The notes: a model not told the origin generated them from the letters alone. 64,000 bases of DNA from Blastocatellia bacterium (GCA_016713405.1 JADJPF010000020.1:372001-436000); one strand, 5' to 3'. Shown: positions 26,873 through 35,519, counted from the stretch's first letter. Translations and numbers: made by a program.

Positions 26873-27715
26873 TTAATCCATTGTTTCCCAAAAAAATCCT
26901 TCTACTGGAAATTCTGCACTTAGGATTTCATAAGCTAAATTAAACTTAGCATTGTTATGTAATGCCATTAATTTATAAGAATGTGGTGTGGTTGGACTAG
27001 CAAAATTTATATCAAATAAAGGGTTACGCCCAAATAATTCTACTTGATTCTTTTTTACTAAAAACCCTCCACCTATAGTAAAAAATTCCAAGTAGAAATC
27101 ATTGCTATTTGCTCCTAGGACTTGATTTACATAAGTTCGTAGTTTACCTAAAGCCATTGTGCTATCTTTAGCATCACCTGGCAAAACACAAAGAAAAGTG
27201 CGGTCTACTAAAGAAATTAATAACCATTGATATTGTGGGCGTTGTTGTTGTTTTAGTTCACCTGTTCCAGCAAAAGCAATTGAAAGGCTAAATTTATCTT
27301 TAGGTTGGATGGATTGAACTTTCTTTAGCTCTACTTTAAGTAAATTACTATTGTTTTCTATTTGTCCTAAGTAGTTGACTACCATTTCTTGTAAGGGTTG
27401 TATATCAAAACTACCAGCATAGTTGCTTTTATATTCCAAGACTTGTTGCCAAATATTCTCTAAAATAGAAGGAAAAATAAGTAATTTTTCTTGTTCTTGT
27501 AATTTTAAGAATACTTGCTCAGCTAATCTACGGCTAGACATTATATTATGGATAATAAGCCGTCTACGGCTTTGCCTCATTAAAGATAATGCCTTTAGCA
27601 AGTTAAGATTGTTATCTTTTGACTGACCTAGAAAGCCTTGATAAAACTCTAAAAACACTTGGCAATCATGCTCAGATAATGGGGTGTCGTAATATTTGTT
27701 TAGTTCTCTACTCAC
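26873..27715 (-). CDS. Protein of unknown function, 280 residues
   Basis: Not recognised. It reads from GTG at 27715 without an obvious ribosome site. The N-terminal half is helical and charged (SEHDCQVFLEFYQGFL, LLKALSLMRQSRRRLI, LQEQEKLLIFPSILENIWQ). The C-terminal half is beta-rich with FSLSIAFAGTGELKQQ, YQWLLISLVDRTFLCVLPGD, DFYLEFFTIGGGFLVKKN and LMALHNNAKFNLAYEIL. There is no signal peptide, membrane helix or catalytic signature. Its codon use matches the neighbours. It converges on the FHA gene and is separated from the VWFA gene upstream by the hairpin cluster at 27762-27896. Confidence 0.6.
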   Translation of the reverse strand: MSRELNKYYDTPLSEHDCQVFLEFYQGFLGQSKDNNLNLLKALSLMRQSRRRLIIHNIMSSRRLAEQVFLKLQEQEKLLIFPSILENIWQQVLEYKSNYAGSFDIQPLQEMVVNYLGQIENNSNLLKVELKKVQSIQPKDKFSLSIAFAGTGELKQQQRPQYQWLLISLVDRTFLCVLPGDAKDSTMALGKLRTYVNQVLGANSNDFYLEFFTIGGGFLVKKNQVELFGRNPLFDINFASPTTPHSYKLMALHNNAKFNLAYEILSAEFPVEGFFWETMD

Positions 27716-27761
27716 GTTTTTTTGTTTGGGCAGTTAAAGTATCAATTTATTTAATAGATAT

Positions 27762-27896
27762 AATAGACAAGCCCTAAAGGACTTGTCTATTGTCAGAAGC
27801 CCCAAAGGGGCTTAAGAAGTAAGAACCTTTTATAACCTTTGAGTGCCACAGAGTAGCACTTGATAGTAGGCTAGTCCTTTAGGGCTAGCCTACTAT
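27762..27896. repeat. REP-like hairpin cluster (no terminal repeats)
   Basis: Three hairpins in 135 bases: AATAGACAAG/CTTGTCTATT (27762-27791, with CC TAAA GG inside), AAGCCCC-AAA-GGGGCTT (27797-27813), and a 12-bp stem ATAGTAGGCTAG/CTAGCCTACTAT (27863-27896). The central GCCCCAAAGGGGC is the same kind of core as in the MITE-like elements at 9079 and 51530, but neither the TGTAAA-type ends nor a target duplication is seen here. The last hairpin includes the stop codon of the restored VWFA frame and probably ends its transcript. Confidence 0.7.
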
Positions 27897-28076
27897 TTAG
27901 CCAAATAACCTTGCCTTGTAATTGTTGAAAGATTTTTCTTACCAACAATTTTTACTTCTATTTGTCTAAACTTACCATCATTATTATTATTAGGCTCATA
28001 GATTATTACATATTGATTACGTAGAAAATCAGTTACTAGCTTAAAAGCTTTAGTTAAAGCTTCTGTGTTATCAGGG
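27893..28076 (-). CDS. VWFA-related protein, C-terminal tail in shifted frame
   Basis: Continuation of the gene at 28054-28839 in another frame. After restoring one T to the T6 run (minus strand; 28077-28082), GGEVF is followed by FPDNTEALTKAFKLVTDF, LRNQYVIIYEP, GKFRQIEVKIV and the end TRQGYLAK, stopping at 27893. This is the expected C-terminus of VWFA proteins from Acidobacteria, which typically have FPDN...LRSQYVLGYEP...RKGYYA. The intact gene would be 27893-28839, about 315 residues. It has no start of its own, so it is a fragment rather than a separate gene. Confidence 0.7.
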
Positions 28077-28839
28077 AAAAAACCTCTCCTCCAGTATCAC
28101 GACAGAGCCTTTTAAGTTCTATATCGTCTAAATTATAATAAGGCGTTCCTTCAACTCGAAATACTGACCCGCCTTTAGTGCTTAAAGCATAAATTGTTGT
28201 TTGTGTGCGTTGGGCAATTGAAATAGTTTGCGCTAAGGTGTGTTTGCTATTAGTGTCTGCTCCATCAGTAATAATTACTAGTACTCGTCTTCGGGAACTA
28301 GTACGAGACATATTTTCCCGACAAATCTTATGAACAGCATCATAAAGACTGGTTTGTCCATTTGCAACTTTAATTTGATCTAGCGTTTGGGAAATTTCTG
28401 ACAAATTATTAGTAAAGTCATTGCGCACTTCTACTTTAGTATCAAAAGTAACAAAAGCAATACGGTCTTTTTCTGTTTTTAGTACAGAGGCAAGAAATTG
28501 TTTAATAGCAATTCTTTCAAACTCTAATTTATTACGAATACTAGTAGAAGTATCCATTAAAACAGCAACATTTAGGGGCAGATTTGATTGTGAGTGAAAT
28601 TCTATGATTTGTTGTTGGTCATTATTTTCTAAAACTCGGAAATTATCTCTTTTTAAGTCTGGAACAAACTTGCCTTTTTCATCAAAAACAGTTACAGGTA
28701 AAGCAATATTTACAGTAGTAATTTTAATTACTGCGTCTTCGTCTTCTTCATTATTAATAGCTACATCAGGTGATTGGCTAAAGGCAGTATTGACAGGGCT
28801 TAATAATAAAAATAAAGATAATAAGAGTAATTTTTTCAT
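28054..28839 (-). CDS. Secreted VWFA-domain protein (Acidobacteria-type), frameshifted near its end
   Basis: From ATG at 28839 the protein begins with a signal peptide (KKLLLLSLFLLLSPVNTAFSQ). A short beta segment follows (ITTVNIALPVTVFDEKGKFV, DLKRDNFRVLENNDQQQI), then a von Willebrand A domain with the metal-ion site MDTSTSIRNK (Asp96) and VLVIITDGADTNS. This is the layout of the VWFA family best known from Acidobacteria, thought to act in the periplasm in protein-protein contacts. An earlier ATG at 28938 would bury the signal peptide and is not favoured. The frame stops early at 28054 because of a one-base loss in a homopolymer; the proper C-terminus follows in another frame (27893-28076). 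Confidence 0.82.
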   Translation of the reverse strand: MKKLLLLSLFLLLSPVNTAFSQSPDVAINNEEDEDAVIKITTVNIALPVTVFDEKGKFVPDLKRDNFRVLENNDQQQIIEFHSQSNLPLNVAVLMDTSTSIRNKLEFERIAIKQFLASVLKTEKDRIAFVTFDTKVEVRNDFTNNLSEISQTLDQIKVANGQTSLYDAVHKICRENMSRTSSRRRVLVIITDGADTNSKHTLAQTISIAQRTQTTIYALSTKGGSVFRVEGTPYYNLDDIELKRLCRDTGGEVFSLITQKL

Positions 28840-28966
28840 AAATTTCCCAATATTAAGAATACTAACTTTTTGACACTTTGATGTTACAAATTTAATTAAT
28901 AGTTGTCGCTTTATTAATTTGAGTTGATATAAGGGCAATTAAAATTATTTTGGTGTAGCAGAATTA

Positions 28967-29950
28967 TTAGGCGAAACTTTGCACCTTGTCAATGTCAATA
29001 ATAGATAGAAATTTTGTTAATTCTTCTGGCAGTGGGCAAGAAAATTCTTGATATTCTTTTGTTATAGGATGAGTAAAAGCTAATTTAGCTGCATGGAGAA
29101 AATGTCTATTTAAGTTATTGATAGTTGCTACTAATTTATTATTTTTTAGTTGGTTAATACGACCTGAGCCATAAACCTCATCTCCTACAACAGCATGTTT
29201 AATATGTGCTAAGTGTACTCGAATTTGATGTGTCCGGCCTGTTTTTATTTCTACATTTAATAGCGCAAAGTCTGACCATTGTTTAACTACTTTGTAGCAA
29301 GACCAGGCAGGCCGTCCCCTTTGAGGTAAAACCGTCATTTTAGTTCGTTGGTTTGGATGTCGTCCAATTGGAAGATCAATTATTTCTGTTTTAGCTTTCA
29401 TTTGACCATAAACTAAAGCTATATATTCTTTTTTTACTTTTCGTGTAGCAAACTGCTCAGTTAAATGTTGATGGCAACTATCGGTTTTTGCTACTACCAT
29501 CAGCCCAGAAGTATCGCGATCTAAACGATGAACTATGCCAGGTCTTAAGGCTACTCCACTATGATTAGTAGTATTAAGATAAGCTACAAGCCCATTAGCT
29601 AATGTTCCGCGCTCAATGCCTGCTGCTGGATGTACAACTAAACCCGCAGGCTTGTTTAATACAAGTAATTCACTATCTTCATAAACAATATTTAACTCCA
29701 TTGGTTCTGGAATTATTTCTGTAACCGGGGGCAGGGGCAGTTCTACTTCTATTTCATCATTTTCTCTAATTCGATAACTAGCTTTAGTAGCTTTACCATT
29801 TACTAGTACATCTACATTGCTAATTTGACGGTGTAATTGTGTACGACTAAAGGGAAGGTTTAAGGCTAAATATTGGTCAAGACGTTGACCAATATCTTCA
29901 TTTACAACAGTTAAATTTACGATTTCAGCTAAAATATTTTGTTGTGAGAT
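28967..29950 (-). CDS. rluD: RluD-type 23S rRNA pseudouridine synthase, probable AUC start
   Basis: About 327 residues when read from ATC at 29950. The N-terminal S4 RNA-binding domain (DIGQRLDQYLALNLPFSRTQ...VDVLVNGKATKASYRIRENDEIEV) lies upstream of the first ATG (29701) but in the same open frame, so the 29701 start would delete it. No ATG, GTG or TTG exists in that extension; GGAG at 29959-29962 sits 8 bases before ATC. The catalytic domain has motif I VLNKPAGLVVHPAAG, motif II IVHRLDRDTSGLMVVAK (nucleophile Asp) and GRTHQIRVHLAHIKHAVVGD. It modifies helix 69 uridines in the E. coli homologue. The DUF3592 gene ends 23 bases upstream, consistent with an operon. Confidence 0.85.
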   Translation of the reverse strand: MSQQNILAEIVNLTVVNEDIGQRLDQYLALNLPFSRTQLHRQISNVDVLVNGKATKASYRIRENDEIEVELPLPPVTEIIPEPMELNIVYEDSELLVLNKPAGLVVHPAAGIERGTLANGLVAYLNTTNHSGVALRPGIVHRLDRDTSGLMVVAKTDSCHQHLTEQFATRKVKKEYIALVYGQMKAKTEIIDLPIGRHPNQRTKMTVLPQRGRPAWSCYKVVKQWSDFALLNVEIKTGRTHQIRVHLAHIKHAVVGDEVYGSGRINQLKNNKLVATINNLNRHFLHAAKLAFTHPITKEYQEFSCPLPEELTKFLSIIDIDKVQSFA

Positions 29951-29973
29951 TTTATTAACTCCAGATCTAAGAA

Positions 29974-30432
29974 TTATTTACTAGGTTTAATTGTGCTTTC
30001 ATTAACGTTTTTAGGATTATAAACAATATCTATTGTTAATCCTTCTTTGTAATTTTCTGCTAAGTCAAAAACAGTTTCAGTTGTTTGATAGTTTGTGTTG
30101 TTAACTGTGTAACTATAAGAAACTAGCCAAGGATGCTTGCGATTTACCCTAACACTTTTGTCTTGAATGATTTTGGTAATCTTTGCAGTTGAACTAGTGC
30201 CAATTGCCAACAATTTTTTCTTCTTTTTAAGGCTAGCCAATCTAGTAACAGCTAAAATTAGTGATATAGTAGTTATTACTAGTCCAACACGAAGAAACAT
30301 AAGCCCAATTTGTGGGGGATAAAAAACTGTAGCTAAAATAGCTCCAGTAATAGAAAATACTATTCCTAATATCCATAATACTAAAGCAATAACTCCAATA
30401 GGTCGCGCTAAAAATTCGCGCAGAGGAAACAT
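29974..30432 (-). CDS. DUF3592-like membrane protein
   Basis: 152 residues. Two hydrophobic helices (about 12-40 and 45-65: VIALVLWILGIVFSITGAIL and LMFLRVGLVITTISLILAV) precede a KKKKK stretch. A soluble beta domain of DUF3592 type follows (GTSSTAKITKI...HPWLVSYSYTVNNTNYQTTETV...GLTIDIVYNPKNVNESTIKP). Function is unknown. Its ATG overlaps the TAA of lgt by one base (TAATG), so it is translationally coupled to lgt, and rluD follows. Confidence 0.7.
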   Translation of the reverse strand: MFPLREFLARPIGVIALVLWILGIVFSITGAILATVFYPPQIGLMFLRVGLVITTISLILAVTRLASLKKKKKLLAIGTSSTAKITKIIQDKSVRVNRKHPWLVSYSYTVNNTNYQTTETVFDLAENYKEGLTIDIVYNPKNVNESTIKPSK

Positions 30433-31259
30433 TATGGTTTTTCTCCTATGGGTTCAGTTGGGGTAATTGGTAATTGGCCTGATTTTTTCCATTGCCAGTA
30501 TTTATAAATAAAAAGAATAATTGCAATAGGAAAAATTGTACCTGCAATTAGCTGGGAAGTTGATAGACTAAGTAGTCCACCTCTAGGATCATCTCGGAAA
30601 AATTCAATAGTAAATCTTGCTACTGCATAAATAGATAAATAACTAAGAATTACTTGACCTCGGAATTTACGATACTTTAATAAATAAAGTAAAAATATAG
30701 TAACAAAAAACATTGTTATTGATTCATAAAGTTGAACAGGGTGCAAATGCACTTCAATTGGTACTCCAGTAAGCTCATGCGCTCGTTGAGTAAATTTAAC
30801 TCCAATCCAATAATCAGTAGGTTTACCCCAACAACAGCCAGCAGAAAAACAACCCAACCGCCCAGAAAATTGACCAAGTGCAATGCCAGGTGCGCAAATA
30901 TCTGCTAAACTCCACCATGGAATTTTATAGCGACGTGCTAAAAGGAAACTTGCAGTAAAAGACCCTAGAAACCCACCATAAAAAACGCCTCCTGAGCGCA
31001 AGAAATCTATTCTTAGAAGTAATCCTGGGTCTTGAACAAAAACATGCCATTCTGTAATAACTAGTAAAAGCTTTGAACCAACAAGCTCTGCTAAGAGCAT
31101 ATAAAGGCCAATATCATAAATTTTATTGCGGTCATAGCCCTCACGCGCTCCAAGTGTTGCTGCAAGCCAAAGTCCACCTAAAAATGATAATGCTAGCAAC
31201 ACTCCATAGGTGTTTATCGCAAAATCAAGGCCAGGAATACGAAAAAGTTCAGGAAACAC
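30432..31259 (-). CDS. lgt: Prolipoprotein diacylglyceryl transferase
   Basis: 275 residues from a GTG start at 31259, with GAGAGG about 9 bases upstream. Lgt attaches diacylglycerol from phosphatidylglycerol to the lipobox cysteine of prolipoproteins in the inner membrane. Seven hydrophobic helices are visible, along with the family signatures SGGVFYGGFLGS, GRLGCFSAGCCWG and the catalytic-region HPVQLYES near the middle, and a conserved late FFRDDPRGG. Placement directly downstream of lspA (14 bases) is informative: both steps of lipoprotein maturation are made from one transcript. Length and motifs fit the family throughout. Confidence 0.93.
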   Translation of the reverse strand: MFPELFRIPGLDFAINTYGVLLALSFLGGLWLAATLGAREGYDRNKIYDIGLYMLLAELVGSKLLLVITEWHVFVQDPGLLLRIDFLRSGGVFYGGFLGSFTASFLLARRYKIPWWSLADICAPGIALGQFSGRLGCFSAGCCWGKPTDYWIGVKFTQRAHELTGVPIEVHLHPVQLYESITMFFVTIFLLYLLKYRKFRGQVILSYLSIYAVARFTIEFFRDDPRGGLLSLSTSQLIAGTIFPIAIILFIYKYWQWKKSGQLPITPTEPIGEKP

Positions 31260-31273
31260 TTACAAAATCCTCT

Positions 31274-31780
31274 CTATTGTTTTACTTCATTTGACTGAGG
31301 TAAAGTTTCTTTAGTTTCTAGTAGTATATCAACACTAAGTAAAAATGCTCCAGCACAAATTGCTACATCAGCAATATTAAATGTGGGCCAATGATAATCA
31401 CCTAAATAAACTTCTATAAAGTCTATAACCACTTGTAAATGAAGGCGATCCAATAAATTACCAACTATGCCACCTAAAACAAGCATTAGTGATATTAAAA
31501 ATAGTCGTTTATTGCTAGGTGATGTACTAACAAAATAAATTACTAAACTAATAGCAATAAATGAGATAGCAGATAATAGCCAAACTTTCCAATTGCCGTT
31601 GGTTTCAGAAAGTATTCCAAAGGCAATCCCAGCGTTTTCTGTATAACTTAGCTTAAAAAGGTTGTCTATTACATGCACATCAGGCTTAGAACGTAAATTA
31701 TTGTAAGCCCAATACTTAGTTATTTGATCAAGCGAAATTACTAGTAGAGACAAAGGTAAATACTTAAGTATTTGTTTCAA
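31274..31780 (-). CDS. lspA: Lipoprotein signal peptidase (signal peptidase II)
   Basis: 168 residues with four membrane helices. LspA is an aspartic protease that removes the signal peptide after lipidation by Lgt. Family blocks seen are DQITKYWA, YTENAGIAFGIL, GGIVGNLLDRLHLQVVIDFI and FNIADVAICAGAFLL. The catalytic aspartates are those in LLDR and NIAD. It lies between ileS and lgt, the classical ileS-lspA neighbourhood found in many bacteria; 97 bases separate it from the end of ileS. AGGGA precedes the ATG. Confidence 0.93.
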   Translation of the reverse strand: MKQILKYLPLSLLVISLDQITKYWAYNNLRSKPDVHVIDNLFKLSYTENAGIAFGILSETNGNWKVWLLSAISFIAISLVIYFVSTSPSNKRLFLISLMLVLGGIVGNLLDRLHLQVVIDFIEVYLGDYHWPTFNIADVAICAGAFLLSVDILLETKETLPQSNEVKQ

Positions 31781-31877
31781 AGTCCCTCCATAATTTTAAG
31801 AAATTTTTGTTTGATGAATTGTAACACAGGGATTGCACGATCTTGGCACTAACATGCCATCCCTAAAACCAAAATTT

Positions 31878-32456
31878 TTAATTAGACCAACCTGCAAGAA
31901 TATTACTAGCACAACGACCACATACAGTTGGATAATGGGAATCTGTTCCTACAGTCTCGGTAAAATGCCAACAACGTTCACATTTTTGACCGCTGGCTGC
32001 TTCTACTTTAACTTGTAGGTCTTCTACAGATTCATCTGCTATTACTTCTGCTTGTGAAGTAATAAAAATAAAATGCAGTTGTGACTGATAAGCTTGTAAA
32101 AAGGCTAAATCGTCACCTTTAGCGTGTAATGAAACCTTTGCTTTTAAGGATGAACCACCACCAAAACCACCAGATTCTAAAGCTTTTTTAACTTGATCTC
32201 GCACAGCAAAAAGTTTTTCCCATTTAGCTAATAATTCTTTGTCTACTAATGCTTCATCATAGCTAGGAAACTCTGATAGGTGAATGGACGCGCTTTTTGC
32301 TGAAGTTTCTGGAAGAAAATCCCAAATTTCATCAGCGGTAAAAGCAATTAATGGAGCAGAAAGTAAAGCTAAAGTTTTGATAACTATATAGATAGCCGAT
32401 TGAGCAGAACGACGCTCAAAAGATTTTGGGGGATATGTATAAAGTCTATCTTTCAA
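31878..32456 (-). CDS. ileS: Isoleucyl-tRNA synthetase, C-terminal piece (shifted frame)
   Basis: 192 residues from the first ATG, but the frame is open upstream to about 32510, giving LLSFCSIELSTLYFDILKD before the ATG. This is the anticodon-binding helical domain (KDRLYTYPPKSFERRSAQSA; LSAPLIAFTADEIWDFLP) followed by the C-terminal zinc-binding module with two CxxC pairs (KCERCWHF...CGRC). It is the direct continuation of the synthetase fragment at 32498-34669, separated by a one-base loss. It has no ribosome site and is not an independent gene. Confidence 0.85.
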   Translation of the reverse strand: MKDRLYTYPPKSFERRSAQSAIYIVIKTLALLSAPLIAFTADEIWDFLPETSAKSASIHLSEFPSYDEALVDKELLAKWEKLFAVRDQVKKALESGGFGGGSSLKAKVSLHAKGDDLAFLQAYQSQLHFIFITSQAEVIADESVEDLQVKVEAASGQKCERCWHFTETVGTDSHYPTVCGRCASNILAGWSN

Positions 32457-32497
32457 AATATCAAAATAAAGTGTGGATAGCTCTATAGAACAAAAAC

Positions 32498-34669
32498 TTA
32501 GTAATTCTCTATAGCAAACATAGGAAAATCATAGCTATCATAAGCTTGACGAACTTTTTTAATTAACTGCTGAGTTGCTGAGACCGCCCATTTATCGATC
32601 TCTAGCATATCGCTAAAGGCTACTGTATCGGTGCTAGGAGAAAAATTAGCTAAATTTCCTAAAGCATATTTAGCAGTATTTCTAATTTTGCGGTAGCTTT
32701 CTGAGATGCGTTTAAGTATCTCATCAGAAATACTCATATCTTCTGTATAATCAATACTTGCGGCCCAAAGTCTAAGAATATCAGCCCCATGTTGCTGCAT
32801 TATTTTCCCTGGTTCTAGCACATTACCTTTAGATTTAGACATTTTGTCAAAGTTTTTATCTAAAACATAACCGTGTGTAATACAGGTTTTATAAGGTGAG
32901 GAGTTTTGCATCTCCAAACAACAAACTAAAGAGCTATTAAACCAGCCTCGATATTGGTCAGAGCCTTCTAAATAAAGGTCTACAGGGATTGGAAAACCGC
33001 GTCGGCTCATCACCATCCAGCTAACGCCTGAATCTAGCCAAACGTCTAAAATGTCCATCTCTTTCTTAAACTTAGTGCTTTGACACTTAGGGCATTTTGT
33101 ATCTGCTGGAAGCATTTCTTCTATTGGCCGTGAATACCAAGCGTCGGCTGTCTCTTTTTCAAAAATTGTTGCAATGTGGTCAAGTAAATCTGCTGAGATT
33201 ATTTCTTGCTCACAATCTAAACAATACATTGCTGCAATTGGCGCTCCCCAAGTACGTTGACGAGAAATACACCAATCAACACGATCTACAAACATATTGT
33301 GCATTCGGTCATCGTTCCAGGCTGGCTTCCAATTAATTTCTCTAATTGTTTTTAATGCACGTGCGCGTAAATTGGTTTTATCCATAGATATAAACCATTG
33401 TGGAGTAGCACGAAAGATTACAGGTTTATTACATCGCCAGCAATGCGGATATTCATGTTCATAATCTTCATGCTTAAGTAAAACATTTAATTCTTTTAAT
33501 AACTGGACAATTTCTTTATTGGCAGCAAAAACTTGCTTATCAGCAAATTTTTCTACATCAGCCTTAAATTTACCTCGATCATCAACAGGGCAATAAACTT
33601 CCAATCCATAATGTTTACCAATTACATAGTCATCATGTCCGTGTCCTGGTGCAGTATGGACGCAGCCTGTACCAGCTTCCAAAGTGACGTGATCGCCAAG
33701 CATAAATAGAGATTCTCGGTTAATAAATGGATGATGTGCAACCAGTTTATCTAGTTTTGTTCCCTTAAATTGGGCTAAAACCGTTGGTTCGTTCCATCCT
33801 AGCTTTTCACTTACACCTTTTAACATCTCGCTAGCAACAATATAAACTTCCAAGTCAATTTCAACTGCACTATAGTCAAAATTAGCATTAAAAGAGACTC
33901 CTAAATTGGCGGGTAGTGTCCAAGGGGTAGTTGTCCAAATAATGACATTAACTTTTTTGCCTGCTAAAGCTTCATCAATGCTTGCAGGGTCACTTTTTAG
34001 AGGGAACTTTACATAAACTGATGGGCTAACATGTTTACTACGTTGGACTTCCGCTTCGGCCAGTGCAGTTTTACAATTGATACACCAATGAACAGGCTTA
34101 AATCCTCGGTAAACGCTACCTTGGCGAATAAAATTAGCCAAAGCTCTTAAGGTGTCAGCTTCATATTGATGACTCATAGTTTGATAAGTATCTTCCCACT
34201 CACCAAGTACACCTAGGCGGGAAAAATCTTGATTCATATCAGCAATATGACGATCAGCAAAAGCACGGCAACGTTTGCGAATTTCTAAAGCTGAAAGGTC
34301 TTGTTTCTTTAGACCTGCTTTTTCAAGTTCTTCTTCTACCTTTTTTTCTATTGGTAGTCCGTGACAATCATAACCAGGAATATAAGGTGTGTCATAGCCC
34401 ATCATAGCGCGAGATTTTACAACAAAATCTTTTAGCAACTTATTAAGAGCCGTTCCCATATGAATCTTGCCATTAGCATAGGGTGGGCCATCGTGTAGGT
34501 TAAAAATTGTTCTACCTGCGCGAGACTCACGCAATTTTTTATAAAGGTCTATCTCTTTCCATTTTGCTAGACGGGCCGGTTCAGCCTGTACTAGATTTCC
34601 TTTTTGTGGAAAATTATTATCAGGTAAATTTACAGTTGATTTTAAGTCACTTGGAGCTTGTGTTGACAT
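32498..34669 (-). CDS. ileS: Isoleucyl-tRNA synthetase, main N-terminal part (frameshifted)
   Basis: 723 residues carrying the class I catalytic core: HIGH-type motif GPPYANGKIHMGTALNK (near residue 70), CP1 editing domain (TTPWTLPANLGV; GTGCVHTAPGHGHDDY with the editing Asp region), WCISRQRTWG, and the KMSKS loop FDKMSKSKGN (near residue 608). The enzyme charges tRNA(Ile) and is normally essential and single-copy. The frame ends ...PMFAIENY at 32498, whereas the family continues into an anticodon domain, which is found in the next frame at 31878. The full span of 2792 bases is two more than a multiple of three, so one base is missing; repaired length is about 930 residues, normal for IleRS. 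Confidence 0.92.
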   Translation of the reverse strand: MSTQAPSDLKSTVNLPDNNFPQKGNLVQAEPARLAKWKEIDLYKKLRESRAGRTIFNLHDGPPYANGKIHMGTALNKLLKDFVVKSRAMMGYDTPYIPGYDCHGLPIEKKVEEELEKAGLKKQDLSALEIRKRCRAFADRHIADMNQDFSRLGVLGEWEDTYQTMSHQYEADTLRALANFIRQGSVYRGFKPVHWCINCKTALAEAEVQRSKHVSPSVYVKFPLKSDPASIDEALAGKKVNVIIWTTTPWTLPANLGVSFNANFDYSAVEIDLEVYIVASEMLKGVSEKLGWNEPTVLAQFKGTKLDKLVAHHPFINRESLFMLGDHVTLEAGTGCVHTAPGHGHDDYVIGKHYGLEVYCPVDDRGKFKADVEKFADKQVFAANKEIVQLLKELNVLLKHEDYEHEYPHCWRCNKPVIFRATPQWFISMDKTNLRARALKTIREINWKPAWNDDRMHNMFVDRVDWCISRQRTWGAPIAAMYCLDCEQEIISADLLDHIATIFEKETADAWYSRPIEEMLPADTKCPKCQSTKFKKEMDILDVWLDSGVSWMVMSRRGFPIPVDLYLEGSDQYRGWFNSSLVCCLEMQNSSPYKTCITHGYVLDKNFDKMSKSKGNVLEPGKIMQQHGADILRLWAASIDYTEDMSISDEILKRISESYRKIRNTAKYALGNLANFSPSTDTVAFSDMLEIDKWAVSATQQLIKKVRQAYDSYDFPMFAIENY

Positions 34670-34705
34670 TTCTTAAATCCTCACTTTATTTTCATAGAAA
34701 ATAGA

Positions 34706-34744
34706 AAAGCACCTGAACTAACGACAAGCGTTATCAGGTGCTTT
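34706..34744 (-). terminator. Terminator upstream of ileS
   Basis: Inverted repeat AAAGCACCTGA (34706-34716) with TCAGGTGCTTT (34734-34744) and an inner TAACG/CGTTA stem. On the minus strand it is followed by TCTATTTTC. It should end the transcript of the coiled-coil gene at 34771 and separates it from ileS, whose start is 37 bases further on. No T-box features (specifier loop or GGTGG anti-terminator bulge) were found. Confidence 0.65.
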
Positions 34745-34770
34745 AGTGCTGGCCCACCATTGGCCCGCGA

Positions 34771-35487
34771 TTAAATGAACATTTCTTCGTCTTGATATGC
34801 TTCATCAATTTGTTTGCGCTCTTGAGCAAACAGAACCCCTAAAAATGTCTGTACAGCAGAAAGTACAGCAGAAATTTCATGAATTGGTTTAAGAACTCCA
34901 GTTTGAACCATTTCTGCTGTTTGGTCTAATCTATCAGTTGTGCGTGTCACCATTTTGTCTACACGTTGAACTTGTAGGTCTGTACGCTCTCTTATACTAC
35001 CAACCAAAACACGCATTTCTTCAGCTTCTTCTTTAGTTAATTGAGCTAGTTCTTGAGTTGTAGTTTTAATTGCTGCTAAACAGCTTTCAGATTCAACTTT
35101 GATAGTTTTGGCTGCTTCTTTAGTTAATTGCGCTGTCTCTTTAGCTAATTGGGTAGCTACATAAGCTTCTGCCAAAATAGGCTTAGCTAATACTAACAAC
35201 TCATTTATTTGTTCCATTGCTGGACGTGCAGCAATAATTAATTTATGAGTTTCCTCTAGTATTGGTTTACCTTCTGTTTGCAAAAGTTGTAGTTTTTGAC
35301 GAGCATCTTCTAAAAGTGGCTCTGTGCGAGATTGTAGGCGTTTTAAGTTTTCTTCTACTTTTGCTTGCATTAATGTTGCTTGTGCCATTAGTTGTTTAGA
35401 CACAACATATAGCTTAAATACTGCAACTAGCAGTACAACAGTAAACATTGCAATAGTAGTAATTAGTATTAACTCTAAATAATTCAC
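34771..35487 (-). CDS. Membrane-anchored coiled-coil protein (DUF948-like)
   Basis: 238 residues from a GTG start at 35487. One N-terminal membrane helix (about 3-28, LILITTIAMFTVVLLVAVFKLYV) is followed by an almost continuous helical, heptad-like region rich in Ala, Glu, Lys, Gln and Thr (residues about 35-215). The plan resembles DUF948/YtxG-type proteins, which are frequently paired with YtxH proteins. That pairing is seen here, with the YtxH-like gene 32 bases upstream in the same direction. The role is unknown; in Firmicutes such pairs are general stress proteins, but regulation here is not established. Confidence 0.75.
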   Translation of the reverse strand: MNYLELILITTIAMFTVVLLVAVFKLYVVSKQLMAQATLMQAKVEENLKRLQSRTEPLLEDARQKLQLLQTEGKPILEETHKLIIAARPAMEQINELLVLAKPILAEAYVATQLAKETAQLTKEAAKTIKVESESCLAAIKTTTQELAQLTKEEAEEMRVLVGSIRERTDLQVQRVDKMVTRTTDRLDQTAEMVQTGVLKPIHEISAVLSAVQTFLGVLFAQERKQIDEAYQDEEMFI

Positions 35488-35519
35488 CGCCGTAACCCCA
35501 CCAGGTTTAATTTTTCAGT

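Noticed and set aside
28839..28938. N-terminal extension of the VWFA protein to ATG 28938
   Set aside because: It would place a charged 33-residue stretch before a clear signal peptide that starts MKKLLLL.
34669..34770. T-box riboswitch upstream of ileS
   Set aside because: A hairpin and a GGTGGGCC stretch exist on the minus strand, but there is no specifier loop, no canonical T-box sequence in the right order, and the stem is best explained as the terminator of the gene at 34771.
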